From assembly GCA_958298945.1 (NCBI GenBank), contig OY282606.1, positions 57,673,920 through 57,737,919 on the forward strand: a stretch of DNA of 64,000 nt, read 5' to 3'. The notes beneath the pieces were generated by a model. It was not told where the DNA came from and made no database searches. It saw only the letters and a program-made list of their open reading frames with translations. Positions 22,610-35,060 of the stretch are shown piece after piece. Positions within the stretch are counted from its first letter, which is position 1, and every line of letters starts with the position of its first letter. A program made the position numbers and the translations under genes. Origin of the DNA: Atherix ibis (taxonomy: Eukaryota; Arthropoda; Insecta; Diptera; Athericidae).

Positions 22610-23480
22610 ATTTTGATTTCTTTCTAATCTAATTATTGTTAACAAACTTAAATACTTATTTCTAATTTTTTTAAATATTCTACTACGGACAGTACTTTTA
22701 TCCAACGTGAAAGATATTTTAGTACTAATACACGATAAAATTACTGTTCAATGGAAAATTATTTTGACCTCAAATTAAAAAAAAATTCATATCATCCGGA
22801 ATATTATAATGTGTGAGTGTATATATGAATATATGAAAATAAATATGTCGATTTATGAAAGCTTCTTCCTTTTAATAAATAATAAAAAGTCTAAATTTGA
22901 GGCTAATATAAAACTCCGAATTGCATGAACATTCGAAACCGGATGTATACATATAAGGTATACATGTATCCATATGTGTATGATTTTTAGATATAATTAG
23001 AAATAGATTTCGGAAATTATACTTTGTTGTATTTCGTAACCTATGATTTTATTAAAATTTTGATCACAATTTCACTTTAATCAAAAAAATGTAATATGGA
23101 TGGGTAATAATAAAGTCCGCAAATTGACTTTATGCACCACAGACTACGGCTTCTAAAGCATTATAATTTGATACATTAGACATTATTTGTAGTTATTTGG
23201 AAAAAATACCATAGAAACTATAAGATTATAATAAACGAAATATGCTAATTCTTCTTATATATAGTGGATAGTATTACACATCAAAGATTATTACGGAAAT
23301 TAAGTAACATAATGAAATATTGCAATTATTTTAAAAACAGCATTTTGTAATATTTTGTAGAACAAAAAACCATTCAAATTTCTTTAAGACCCTACATATT
23401 TATTAAAAGATTCTATAAAGATACTGAAAACTCTTAATTTTTTTATTTTAAAATATAGCCAAATGTCTTAATTAAAATTA
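22610..23480. other. AT-rich intergenic DNA, no gene seen
   Basis: A small palindromic TA-rich patch (GTATACATATAAGGTATAC) lies near 22,945-22,965. A TIR-like direct repeat of the next element (AAAATATAGCCAAATG) lies at about 23,450. Confidence 0.45.
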
Positions 23481-23490
23481 AAATAAATTA

Positions 23491-25387
23491 CGCTGGTTAT
23501 TAAAATAGAGCCAAATGCTTTAATTACAATTATTTTTAAATTTTCGCATAAATTTATATATAAACGGTTATGCACTCTTTTATTTTGACAAGGCAAAATG
23601 TTTTAATTAAACGTGAATGACGTTTACCTCAGGAAAATATATGTTTTCTATTCTGGGAAACCCCCATTAGTGCAAAGCTAACAATTTAGTCTGCTTAGTT
23701 TCAAGCGATTATCTTTCAAGTATTTTTGATAGTTTATTAGAAGTTAAATATTAACTTCTTTTTAATTATTTTATCAAAAAATAGTGGACACGTATGTTAT
23801 TAGACGCAATATTAAAAATATGTCATAAATACAATACATCAATTTTTAGTAGAGTAAAATGTTATATTAAAGTGCATAATAAAGAGCAAACATTTTAATT
23901 TTAGAAAGAGTTAGAAAATATTATTGCCAAATAGTCAGAATTATGGTTTGATTGAAAAAATGATAGTAAATACATTGTACCTGAAAGGAATGTGAAAAAT
24001 CGTGTCTCACTGAAAAAAAGACTGCAAATATTAGATCCATTTAAATCCCTAAAGAGTATAAAAACTACGTTAAATATTAATATTACCGCTTCAACTGTTT
24101 GCAGAACACTTCCATAGTATAATTTATATAGCAGAGTAGCAAGGAAGAGTCCCATTTTATTGAAGAAATTAATTAAAAGTCTATAAAATATCGATTTTGA
24201 TCATGTAACTTGGGATGAACCCACTAACTTTGTACAGATGTATCGAATATTAATTCATTATTGCTAGATGGCCAAATTTAAAGGGTTATCCAATTTGTAC
24301 ATAGAAAAGTAAAATTAAATAAAAAACAGATTTCAATGAAAGTTTTATTTCATTAATGAAACTTTTTTGTAAAACTTGATAATTTTTAATAACTTTTTCG
24401 CAGAAGAATGTAATTCTTTTATTACTTGACAGATGTTGGTTTTTGAATACTCGCAAGTTGGAATACCATCTTTTATGTTAATTTATAGAAACAAGTCCAA
24501 TGACATCAAATCGCACGATTTTGAAAACAAATTGGCCTCACTGTATCTCGAAATTATGCGTACTAGGAACTTTTCGAGCTTAATCGCTGAAGATACTTTT
24601 GTTCAAAAAAACGCGAAATTTGGCAGAATCAATATATTTGTTGAAAATGTTTATAATTTTAACGCATTATTTAGTAAATAAACTTTTTTCAAAAATAAAT
24701 ATATTTTACAACTATTAAATGAGAAGGCTGTACGTTTCAAATTATAAAACACGGTATGTTTGAGGGCTACCAAACAAAAAACTCCTGCCATAATAATCAA
24801 ATAAATTCTAGAATATGGATGTTACAATATAAAGTTATGGAAATTAATTGATTGGTGCAAAATTGATCGTACATACTTGATTAAAGAAAATAAGGACCAG
24901 TACGAGTATAGTTATACAAATTTGGCAAAATATAATACTGCTATATCGAAAGACAAATCAATTATCGATTGTACCATTGCCATTCCAGTTTTAGGACCTT
25001 AATCTGATAAAAATGCTATTAATCCGATAGAACGTTATTAATATTTGTCAAATAGAGCCAAATTATAATAGGTGTTTTCATGAAAATGGGCTTCCACTTC
25101 AATCGAAACATGCCAACAAGTAACTCATTCAATGCCAAAGGTTATCGGCCTATTCTGTAACAAAATATTATTGTAATTTTTTTTTAAAATTGAACGAAAT
25201 TAAAATAACTTCAATTATTTTGTCAATACAACTTTAAATCTATAGTTGGTCTATTTTAATATTCAAACACTATTTTATTGGGGGTTTCTTTTCAATCTCC
25301 TTTGATACTCGTATGTTTTATATTATTCTACCCATTTAACATTTTACTCTATCATATGAGGTGGCTCTATTTTAATGATCACCAGTG
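23491..25387 (+). mobile_element. Tc1-like transposon with both ends, interrupted by a DD41D relic
   Basis: The left end CGCTGGTTATTAAAATAGAG starts right after TA (23,489-23,490). The right end, inverted, reads CACTGGTGATCATTAAAATA and abuts TA at 25,388-25,389. The ends agree apart from a short indel, then share AGAGCCA. Inside, in plus orientation, ASTVCRTLP...LYSRVARKSPILLKK at about 24,085-24,170 is a Tc1-type HTH, and LGP.SDKNAINPIERY near 24,990-25,035 resembles the NPIE region with the last catalytic glutamate. The central catalytic core is missing or replaced by a minus-strand DD41D fragment. Confidence 0.75.
24281..24730 (-). mobile_element. DD41D-type fragment nested in the Tc1-like element
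   Basis: The minus strand reads KLEKFLVRIISRYSEANL followed by SKSCDLMSLD (about 24,500-24,600), matching EKFG.RIISR..DVNW..RSCDLT..D in the other copies and including the third catalytic aspartate. A start motif AAGGGTTATCC at 24,281 resembles the AGGGTTTTCC terminus of the element at 16,902-18,219. The plus-strand open frame over the same bases (24,433-24,681) is a shadow. Confidence 0.65.
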
Positions 25388-25394
25388 TATGAAG

Positions 25395-25776
25395 CAGATT
25401 ATATTTTAGCATCAATAATATTCCAACTTTTTTAAGCCATCCCTAAAAACATTTTTAAAACTCTGCAAAAAAGGTTTCAGTTTCGCCTATCACTTCAGAA
25501 TTGAACTCAAATTTATTTTTCCCATTCCATAGGATGGTGAGGAGTCTACATTATACTTTTAATGGTTGGTTTTTGTTTCAGATATTATTTCGAAACTAAA
25601 TAGTATTTTATTAATATACGAAATTCTTCTTTTTCCATACTAATAAAAAAAACAGTCGAAACTAAACTAAAATCATAAAATTTTGTATGGTATCTTTTCC
25701 AAAATTTCAAATGATAAAAAAAATATTGTTTTGCTGATATCAGCTATATTTCTTGCATTTATCATTGACTTATCAT
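25395..25776 (-). mobile_element. irritans-type mariner scrap
   Basis: On the minus strand FNSEVIGETETFFAEF near 25,455-25,515 and a preceding MKKW-like patch match the C-terminal part of irritans-type mariners, as at 11,290-11,380. The right edge carries ATCATTGACTTATCAT (25,761-25,776), the same end motif seen at 11,472-11,492. The rest of the transposase is deleted. Confidence 0.55.
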
Positions 25777-25779
25777 ATT

Positions 25780-28300
25780 GCACTTGTAAATACTTGATTG
25801 AATTTAATATATTTTTCAGTTAAAAATAATTTATCCGCCATCTTATTTAATAAGATAAGTACAGCGCTCCGCCACAATATTAAAATATGTACCCTTAAAT
25901 ATATATGATTTTGATATTCCTTTTTTTGATTGGTGTTCATACCTTATTTATGTTTGTATAATATATTATGTGTCATAATTAAAAAAATATATTTCTAGCT
26001 GCAAAAGTTTTGAATTATCATAGATTAGATACCAATAATAATGAAAGAGCTTTATCATACAAATTTACTTATTTGAAAAATACTTTTAATAAAAACGGCT
26101 AATTTTACGTTAAGCATAAAGATTATATCTTATGATATAAAAGAAAAGGTGTTCATAATATAATAGATGTATGCTTAGTACATTTAAAGGAATAAAAGTT
26201 GCATTTGTTTATCAGTTTATCAATATGCTTAATTATGTTTAGGGCATGTTTGTATGTAGCTTAGAAATGCAGAACTTTTATTTAGTACGATTCCTTCTAT
26301 CGAAGAGCTTTAAAACATTACAACACATCCTCCAAATATTCATTTTAATTTTGTTAATTATTTATGACCTCAAATTTGCATAAGAGTGTAGTAAAAGTAG
26401 GTCCGCTTAGTTTTTTACAAATATTATTTCTGTTTTTATGTTTTTTTGCTTAGATGTACCTTAGATTTGATAGCGGCAAGACTATAAGGTCATGTGGAAA
26501 TTTTTCTGGTTTTTGTTGTACTTTTTAGTAACGAGCAAACACATTTAACGTTTTTTATTTGGTAACACCGTTGTCAAACATTTACGAAATGTCAATCACA
26601 GAAAGACAGATAGTTTGTTTGAAATGTACTAGTTTAAAATTTTCATAAGGTCTTACTATATGCACCTTTTTTATTAGCTGTAATATTTTTTAAGATTTTA
26701 GTTTAAAAATAAAATAATGTAGATTATGTACACATTATCTACTACCATTTGATACTTTTGACATTAAAACAGGAACAAAATGAACAAAAAAAAAAAAAGT
26801 CGATGGGTAATCTTAGCGTAATATATAAATGATAAAAGTATCAAGATTTAATAATAAATTAAATTTTTATGGAAACCATATAAAAGGAACATTGTATGAT
26901 CAATAATTGTCACATTTCTGCATGAGTAAATTTTAAAAAAAATTATGTAGTCAATTCAACGATGAGAAAATTAATCTAGGTGGACCAATCAAAATAAATA
27001 TAAATGTTTAAGAATTACGAATGTAAATACTGTAATTTTTCTGGTAATAAGGTGTAGACTGCTAAGGATTCAATCTTTAATCAGAATTTAACAAAAATTT
27101 GTCCGCGAACTGCATAGCTCCAGCTAATAGATTCATTCTATTGTTCATTCATATATTTTTTTAATTTAACTTTCTTCTAATATATACAGATTTCATCGTT
27201 TATTTCTCAAAGCCAGTATATATACGAAAATTAATTAATATGAAATTCATGGTCATTTCAATCTAATATTTTTAGTTTAAATAATCTAACAAATTCAAGG
27301 TCTATTTATAAGCGCCATTAAAATAAACTTAACATTATCACAAGTTTCTGACATACTCTCACTCCTCTAAATCCTTTAAAACATATCATAAGCAAAACAT
27401 ACTATATATTTATCCTATTAATAACTCAATAAATTACTAGTAAAAATTATTAAATAATAAAGTATTTTTACTCCAAGTAACTTTTGAAACTATTGTGTTT
27501 TTGACTTTTTATATTATACAAAAAAAAGTATTTTTAAATAAAATTTACTTTTTATAATTGAGGTCGATGTTTTTTAAAAATCAACTTAATTAAAAAACAT
27601 CGTTTTCTTAATCTTCATAACGAATTTCAAACCTTTCAATAAATCTGAAATTTTGGGATCTAACATATACAAAAAATTAAGAGTGGAGATGAATTTTAAA
27701 ACATTTTATAATTAGCAACCATCTATTAGCTAATATTGAGTGTGCAACCAAAACTTCTATGAAATATTACAATTACAATGTAAAATATTTAGTAATAATA
27801 GAAAATGTCGATTTATGACGGACAAACCAAAAATAAAATGCTATTTCTTAGAGTGTATGCATTTTGCAAATTTATGTATGGATAAGTACGAGTATATGTA
27901 TTTAAAGAATTTCAAAAACCCATGAAAATATTTCCAAAATTATTACGAGTATCATTCTCCAATTCGTTAAAACTGCTCGTACTTGCCAATAAACATAAAT
28001 GTGCATTTTCAACATCACAAAAAATCATTCCTTTTTGCATTTATCAAAAAGAAATTTAAATAAAATGTGTAATAAAGAATAAAATTTCATTAAAAAAAAA
28101 CATTAATAATAGACAAGATAAAAGCATCAAATTTGTGTAAATTATATATTATCTTATGCAAGAGCTTACATAGTTTTATTATATTATTTATTTCAAATTT
28201 GAGATGTTTTTTGTTAATAAATTTGACCTACTTTGACATGTACAATGAATATGGATGTAGATTCTTGGATGAACAAATCAGACAGGAAATAATTTGTTCC
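25780..28300. other. AT-rich intergenic DNA, no gene seen
   Basis: No supported gene. The 26,455-26,660 patch (ATAAGGTCATGTGG and a second CATAAGGTC near 26,645, with GGTAACACCGTTGTCAAAC between) may be a decayed transposon end. A small hairpin (GATGTTTTTTAA against TTAAAAAACATC) lies at about 27,567-27,602. Confidence 0.45.
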
Positions 28301-28301
28301 G

Positions 28302-28487
28302 TTGAATTCATCTTCCGTCCATGATCCTCTTTCACAGAGAATACCAAATTACCACGGAAACGCGTTTCAAGATCATTTTTCAAAATCTCTTCTAGGTGAA
28401 GGCTACGATCAAATGTCAGTGATTACATTTTTCTCTCTAATACTATTTGAAGGCCTTGATTTAGACAAATGCAAACTTTATTTTTAG
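28302..28487 (+). CDS. unrecognised 61-codon open frame
   Basis: This open frame has a less AT-rich first half (HDPLSQRIPNYHGNAFQDHF) and a hydrophobic end. There is no recognised domain, and it may be chance. Confidence 0.12.
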   Translation: MNSSSVHDPLSQRIPNYHGNAFQDHFSKSLLGEGYDQMSVITFFSLILFEGLDLDKCKLYF

Positions 28488-28804
28488 GTATTTGAAAGTA
28501 ATAAATCGAAATAGCTCGGGGTTATAGCTACTATCAAATATTTTCATGTTTCTCTTATAATATATATTAATTTGTATTTTTCTTTTAAGAAAAAAAAAAA
28601 CAATTATGCCGAAAAGTGAAGAATCTTTGAATATGTATTTTTAAAATGCACATACGCCAAAGTAGTGATGAAAAAGTTTAATTTCTTCTTAAAGTAAGAT
28701 AACAATAACAATAACTGCTTGTGAAAAGACACCAAAGATGAGTCCATTTACCTCCAATTTACTACATTGTTTGTCATATCTGCCTATAGGTATAGGTATA
28801 AACA

Positions 28805-28981
28805 ATGCGCGTGAATGCTGCGTTAAGAAAGAGCGTTGGAGACCTAGGAAAAGATTCAAGTTACCTCAAGTCGAACCGCCAAAATGAAAAGAGCGAAGAT
28901 GACTCGGTCAAGTTCATCGGTAATTATTCGAACAAAATCGAAAATAAGCACAGACGTAAGTTTATGGTGGTAGCCAGGTGA
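28805..28981 (+). CDS. unrecognised 58-codon open frame with fly-like start context
   Basis: ATG at 28,805 is preceded by ATAAACA, a context close to the fly translation-start preference, and the frame ends at TGA 28,979-28,981. The peptide is hydrophilic and rich in lysine, serine and asparagine (for example KSNRQNEKSEDDSVKFIGN), with a basic C-terminus (KHRRKFMVVAR). There is no signal peptide, membrane segment or known domain. Base composition across 28,800-29,110 is clearly less AT-rich than around it, which suggests a real exon or a transposon segment. An ACGTAAGT splice-donor-like site lies inside at about 28,952-28,959. Function unknown. Confidence 0.3.
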   Translation: MRVNAALRKSVGDLGKDSSYLKSNRQNEKSEDDSVKFIGNYSNKIENKHRRKFMVVAR

Positions 28982-28984
28982 ATA

Positions 28985-29429
28985 TACGCTATTACAGAAA
29001 TGCTACATTCAAAATAAAAGTGAAAGGCGTAAAAGCATGTTCCACCCGGTGGTAGTAGAAGAAAGTCCATTGATAAGTACAATTACTGGTTAAGTTTCTA
29101 CGTCCATCGGCAAAAAATGTAAACAAATTTTGGACCGTTCACACAAATGGACTTTATTGTACTTTATTCTTATATACATATATATAAGATATGTTCTTCA
29201 AATGAAATAATTTTAAGGAAAACTTATTTATATAATTCTATAAAAAAAAAATTCCCAAAATACTCTACTCTTACGAAAGCTTTTGAATTTAAATTGAGAT
29301 ATCAATATTTTTATCAATGTATACATCAGTTGTTTACTTATAGATAACATTTATAGGCAAATATTAGTTTGTACATTATTAGAATAAGACATTTTTTTAT
29401 CAAAATAATCGTTCTTTTATTGCAACTAA
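28985..29429. other. spacer, no recognised gene
   Basis: The first 130 bp keep the balanced composition of the preceding small frame (for example TCCACCCGGTGGTAGTAG near 29,041). The remainder is AT-rich. Confidence 0.4.
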
Positions 29430-29870
29430 AATGTACACTTCTTCTTCTTAAATGAGGCGCACTATCTGGATCAGTTAATAAATAAAATTGTCGTTGCTAA
29501 ACTGAAGCTAATACACAAAATTGAAAACGGTGCTATGTGCCAAACCGCCTACACCACAATCGACTTATTACACGAAAAGTTTAATGTGTTGATAATGCAT
29601 ATGTACAATGGCCTCCAAGAAGCTTTGATTTAACACCTTTGAACTTCTTCTTATGGGATTATTTGAAGTCATTGATCTATATTAATCAACCAGTAACCAT
29701 TGCTGTATTAAAATTGAATATGGAACCGCAAATACGTGAAATAAGTTCGGATTTATTGCACAAAGTCATCGATAACTGGAACCATTGTATTCAGTTCTGT
29801 AAACGGAGTAGAGGCGGCCTTGCCTCGTTTTTATTTTTAAGAACATTATTGCATTGATTATACTTCCAAT
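29430..29870 (+). mobile_element. DD41D-type transposon fragment (C-terminal part)
   Basis: In plus orientation ENGAMCQTAYTTIDLLHEKF (29,520-29,585) corresponds to the QDGAT.HTA block, with the second catalytic aspartate replaced by asparagine. WPPRSFDLTPLNFFLWDYLK follows after a short deletion (29,609-29,670), with the third aspartate also changed to asparagine. The C-terminus QIREISSDLLHKVIDNWNHC runs to a CKRSRGG ending near 29,820. Comparing the gap with the 16,902 copy supports an original spacing of 41 residues. Confidence 0.8.
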
Positions 29871-29879
29871 AATAATGCT

Positions 29880-30455
29880 TTGCCATAATTTTTTAGTTTT
29901 ATTTTAGATTAAAAAAAACATGTTAGACTTAATAAAAAATCCTGTTTAATAACTTATGTATAAAAGTATCCAAACATTTCTGATTTTTTGCAATTCTTTT
30001 TAATTTTTATTTTAAATAGTATTCTTTATTAAATCCCTAATAAAGTAATAATACAGATAAAATTTTAAAATATTATGCTTAAAAAATTAAAAATATTATT
30101 TCTTAAAATCATCCCTACTATGAACTAGATAAACTAATAAATATATTTTAGGACAATAGTTTTTGAAGTACCGAGCCAGTGTTCACTAATTTATTTAGTT
30201 ATTACTCTTTTTAACAGCAATTTTTAGTAACATTTGTTCGATTTTCTAACTAGCTGAATTTAAATTCAAGGTCAATTGAATAGAACATAAAAACTGCACT
30301 GATAAATATAGTTTAAAATGATTGCGGTCTTCTTCTACAATATATCCTGAATGATGTTGACATAATCTGGATAGTATTAGATATCTACACCGATTTGACT
30401 TATCCAAAGTAATGCCCCGAACACAATTGCGACTTGCGAACAGTAACTTCAACTG
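29880..30455. other. AT-rich spacer, no gene seen
   Basis: Low-complexity DNA. Minus-strand short frames here are not recognisable. Confidence 0.45.
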
Positions 30456-30459
30456 ACTT

Positions 30460-31000
30460 GAACTTAATGGCCAATAATATTTTTAAGGAATACAATTTTG
30501 TCATCGAAAAGGCATTTTTGAATGGCCGAGAAGCAGTCGAAAACGAATTTCGCTTAGGGAGGCCTTCAACATCAAAACTTGAAGAAAATGTGTAGCAATC
30601 AAATAACATGTCTCCAGGTTAAACTGTCAAGAGGGATTTTATGAAAAACAGTCCTTGAAATGCGTAGGAAAAAGGTTCTTTGCGTATAATAGACGTCCCA
30701 GTCTAACGGCCACCTCCATCAACGAGCTTTTGTCGAAAAAAGAGATTAATGAGGTTCCCAAGTTTTTTTTAGCTGATCTAAGTCCGTATGACATTTTTTG
30801 TCGCAAAAGATTAAAAAAAAAACTTGGAAGGACTGTCATCTTGGTACTGTCGATAACAGGGAGAGTAACGGTAGAGCTGAAATCGATTCAAGTGAAGCCT
30901 TCTAGTATAGCTATGAAAAGTGCAAACAACGCCTCCACCGATGAAAATAACAATCGTATATAAAATTAAAATTAAATTGTTCAGAAAAAAAATCAATCCC
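30460..31000 (+). mobile_element. mariner relic (VDNIQ family), internally deleted
   Basis: In plus orientation VIEKAFLNGREAVENEFRLG, then RPSTSKLEENV (30,500-30,597), is the mariner N-terminal linker (HKAFLEGRE...GRPSTSKTDENV). Sequence then jumps to ADLSPYDIFCRKRLKKKLG (30,770-30,830) with the third catalytic aspartate, and a broken TVDN..E.NGRAEIDSSEAF plus YEKCKQRLHR C-terminus (30,832-30,950). The two catalytic aspartates before it are gone. Confidence 0.7.
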
Positions 31001-31004
31001 ATTT

Positions 31005-31849
31005 ACCTCCTGTGCTTTATTCAGTTTGAAATATCAGTAAAAATTATATATGTGTTTATCATGTTTTTTATTTCAATTTCAACTGTGCTGTTACAAAAAA
31101 CAACATTACAAATGTAAAAATATGTTGGCAGTTCTACGAACAGAAATACATTTTCGTCGGTGTTTGTAATTGTATTCACTCTCAAAAGATTGTGAAGGTT
31201 TCTGAAATGTTGATAGCACTTTTTAAGTTAAAGGTTTCGCACTTCGATTATCTCTAAAGGCGTGATTGTCAATGAGCTGTGGTAATATTTGGTTCTAAGC
31301 ATTTAGTTTTACACTCTTCATATGCGCTATTCCGATTATATTAAGTATATAATCAATAAGTTCCCAGGTGAATTACGTTAAATTACCAGTTTCACAGTGA
31401 CTAACTATCGCATTTGATTGTTGATGTTTGTCAACGCAGGGCTTCTTTCATAAATATACATGTTTCTGAATTAATTTGCAATAGATACATCTAAATATCA
31501 ATAATGACAACAAAAATAACTTAATAATTTCAAATTAAATTTGAACATAAATTTTGATGCAACTGCACTTTAAATAAATAAAAAATTCCAAAAAAACGTT
31601 TGTATATTTTGAATTAATATTAGAAACTTAACTTTTATTTGCTGTTCGAGCAGTCAATAACAAATTATTTTTTTTTAGTTAAAAGAAAAAATTGAAAAAG
31701 CCTTTTAAATGAATGTCATATATGTAAAAAAAAACTTAACAGGATAATTGTTTATTAAATAAAATTTATAAAAATTTATGCATTTCATTATGCTTATTTA
31801 TTTATTATTAATAATACAAACCATTGTGAGGTTGGGCCTCATCAAGAAG
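31005..31849. other. AT-rich spacer, no gene seen
   Basis: No supported reading frame or repeat. Confidence 0.45.
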
Positions 31850-32330
31850 AATTCGAAATATTTTTCTGTAGACCGATTTCTTATATCCTTCTTCATATTC
31901 AAAGACAGGGCGCTAAATCTTAAGAATTAATTTTTTTTCGAATTGACGAAGAGCAGCTTTATTACTGCCTGCCATCGAAGCAACAATTAAAATCGGCAAT
32001 ATTAAGGCTTTATAAATATTCATTTTAAACCAAAATATTTTTATTAAATTTAATAAGGCTTTATTAGCAATCATAATCCTTCGCTTTATTATCATACTGA
32101 TTTTATTTTAGAAGTCTATTAAAGACTCTATATAAGCGAATTTCTGTTATCAATATGAAAGCTATATTTTACTATGGCGACGAGTTGAAGTAGACGTGCT
32201 TTAATCGTTGAGGACATTATATATGTGATTTTGTCCGCATTTATACTCAGACCCATATAATTGAATACCGTCTCCAAAGCTAAAAAAAAGCATCCTCATT
32301 GACATTATGATAGTTGCGCCGAATGATGTT
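31850..32330 (-). mobile_element. non-LTR retrotransposon fragment (reverse transcriptase tail)
   Basis: On the minus strand GLSINADKITYM near 32,220-32,260 matches the region after the catalytic box of LINE reverse transcriptases (GL.IN..KTKYM). It is followed by IIKRRIMIANKALLNL, IYKALILPILIVAS and SNKAALRQFEKKLILKI (31,915-32,095), matching the RRI..AN..., YKTLIRP.L.YG and AALR.FERK.LR.I pattern of ORF2 C-termini. Stops interrupt the frame. This family is distinct from the Jockey-like copies elsewhere in the window. Confidence 0.7.
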
Positions 32331-32339
32331 TATATCACT

Positions 32340-35040
32340 ACACGTAGTACAGCCAACTAGTTTGGATAATAATATTTTTATCATACTTTTCATTATTATG
32401 GGATTTAACAAAAATAGTATTTTATATGTTAATGTAGAATTTTTATAAAGTGAAATAAAATTTAAAGATATTTGAAAGAGCTTTTGAAAAAATACACTTT
32501 TTAGATAGTATGCTTTTAAGCTTAAAAACTGGTATTGCGTAAATTGATGTAAATAAGAATAGTAATTAAATAAATTGTTTTTGATCACATTGTCAAGTCC
32601 TATTAAATGAAGTCCTTAATCAAGTAAGTATTTATAGAATAAATATTTGAAGAGTTACTAAGGCGAAGACTGTAAACAAATCTGTTTTAACGGTGAGATC
32701 TGTAGGTATCTATTAATTCAATTCTTTTACTTGAAAGTTGAACTTTTGGTAGAATATTTTACTATTAATCTATTACAAATAAAATAATTTCAGTATATCT
32801 TCTTACAACAAATAGAAAACAAAAGTTTATCAAATAAAATACTTTTTCTTGCAAAGTTTTTTTAAACAATTTTTTCATAACAAACTTCTTTATTTAGTAT
32901 TTATTAAAATTATTTTTTTTAATTTTTATTATAAGGATAAAATTATTATGAATCACTTGTTAATTACAAACAGACAATAATGAGGATTAATGAGGAATGC
33001 CATGTTTTTTATGAAAATAATCTTCAAAAAGTGGTAAATAATACTTGTTGAGTGAAGTGGTTTCTTAAAATAAACATAAAAAGAATACACATATAAAAAA
33101 TTTTATAAAATTAAAATTTTTCGGAAATAAATATCGAATTATCATTATAAGGTCAGACAGTTCAAACATAACAACTCACTGGAGACCTGTTTTTACAGCA
33201 AATTAAGTGGTTCTAAAAACTGAATGTGATTACTTGGAACTCATCAATGAACTTTTCTTTAAACTTTTAAACTTATGGAAAATTTGAAATCTTTCTTTAT
33301 ATATATATAAAAAAGAAATATAATTCGATTCAAATATCTTATTTACTAGATATACGAAATCACACAAATAGATTTCAAATATTATTTTATAGATTCGAAA
33401 ATAAAAGCAATAGTTTTTGCCTAATATTTTCAAAAATATTGTAAACAGACAGCAACTATATGTACATACATTAAATACCTACTTAACTAGGGTAAGTAAC
33501 AAATATAATCTGCATCGGAAATATAAAAAGCGTCTTCATAGTTGAAATATTTAAGTTTCATTTTCAATGTAGCAATTTATATGACAGAAAGGAACAAATT
33601 CTAAATATGCGCTGAACTTTATATCATCCATCTTTCAGACTCCATTATAAGCGTCAATCTATTTTGATTCCTTAAATAACTTTTTTTTTAAAAGGGAATT
33701 TTTTTCAAAATGTAATAAAAGATAATGTGAGCCACTAAAAATTATAATAAACACGTGCGAAACAATATTAGTTTCCAAATAATTTAATAAGCTATCAATA
33801 GATAGCTTTCTAAGATAACATTGCTTATATAGATACTAAGTCCCGTTTTAGGCAGTATATATTATTTCATTCGAATCTTTTTAATCTTTGGTAGCTTAGA
33901 TTTTTAGCATGACCTATTGTAAAATATTAAGAACATTTGGAAGTAAAATTCTTTGTATTGAATAAAATACTTACATTTATAATTGTAGAATACAAAATAA
34001 TAAGCAAATCAGAGGTATATTGGAATTACTTTGACTTACAGATTATTGAATAGGTCAATTACTGAGTTGGACCAGGTCTGTTGATACAGGGAACTCTTGC
34101 TGGCTTTAAAAAATAAAATGAACTATGTTATGTATGACGATTGACGAATATGCTTTAATGATAAACTTCAATTTTATTGATAAAAATATATTTATGAACA
34201 AATGTAATTTTGGGATTGTTCATATATTATGCAGATATTATATTTTATGGAGATGGTGGTTCTGCTGGATGAGGTATATTAGTTCGAAAATCACATTGGA
34301 AATTGCTTTTTTATTGATAACATGGGTTTCTTTTGAAAAAAATATAGGGTTCAATTTTGAAATTTAATTTTTTTTTTATTTTCAATCTGATTTTTATTCT
34401 TTGGGGTAATATAGTACCGAAATATAGTGGTCACAAAATAGAATAGGTACTAGCTAAATATACATAAGAATGATGCTACAATTGGAATCTGCGACTGCTG
34501 AATCAAGGAACTCCAGATGTCCAGTTCGAAAATTCCAGCACGTTTCAGTGTCCATAAATGACGCCTATGTAGATTTCGCGGGCACAATCATTTTCATCAA
34601 TTTATAAATATACTTCGATAATTAATACATCCTTTTCTTTTAACATAATATTCAATAAATTTTAATACAACAATTAAAATTCATGATTAATATGAATTAT
34701 GTTTATTAAATTGAAATAGAATATAAATATATTTTAAAAAAAAAAACCAAATTATAGCTAATAAACATTTTCTCAATTTTAAAAATGATTATTATTTATT
34801 ATTCATGATATTAATAAATTGAGCAAATATTTTTACAAAAGTGTGAAAATTTATTGATTTGAATCTTATTAGGGAAAAATTATCTCATCATACTGGTAAA
34901 AACAATATTTTTCCAATTGGTCTTTAATTATATAAAAATTATAGCTTGCTAACACACATCTGGATTCATTAAAACATTTCATTTGCACTATTAACACAAT
35001 AATATTTTTTTTATATTTTTTATTTTCTCCACACTTGTAT
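32340..35040. other. AT-rich intergenic DNA, no gene seen
   Basis: No supported gene. A TA dinucleotide run lies at about 33,300-33,312. The 34,440-34,600 patch is less AT-rich (for example CAGCACGTTTCAGTGTCC) but unrecognised. Confidence 0.5.
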
Positions 35041-35060
35041 ATTTATTTTCATATAGTGCC

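Noticed and set aside
24433..24681. 82-codon plus-strand open frame
   Set aside because: The minus strand of the same bases gives clear DD41D transposase motifs (RIISR, CDLMSLD), so this frame is a shadow.
33298..33312. TA dinucleotide run as a microsatellite of note
   Set aside because: It is very short and expected in DNA this AT-rich.
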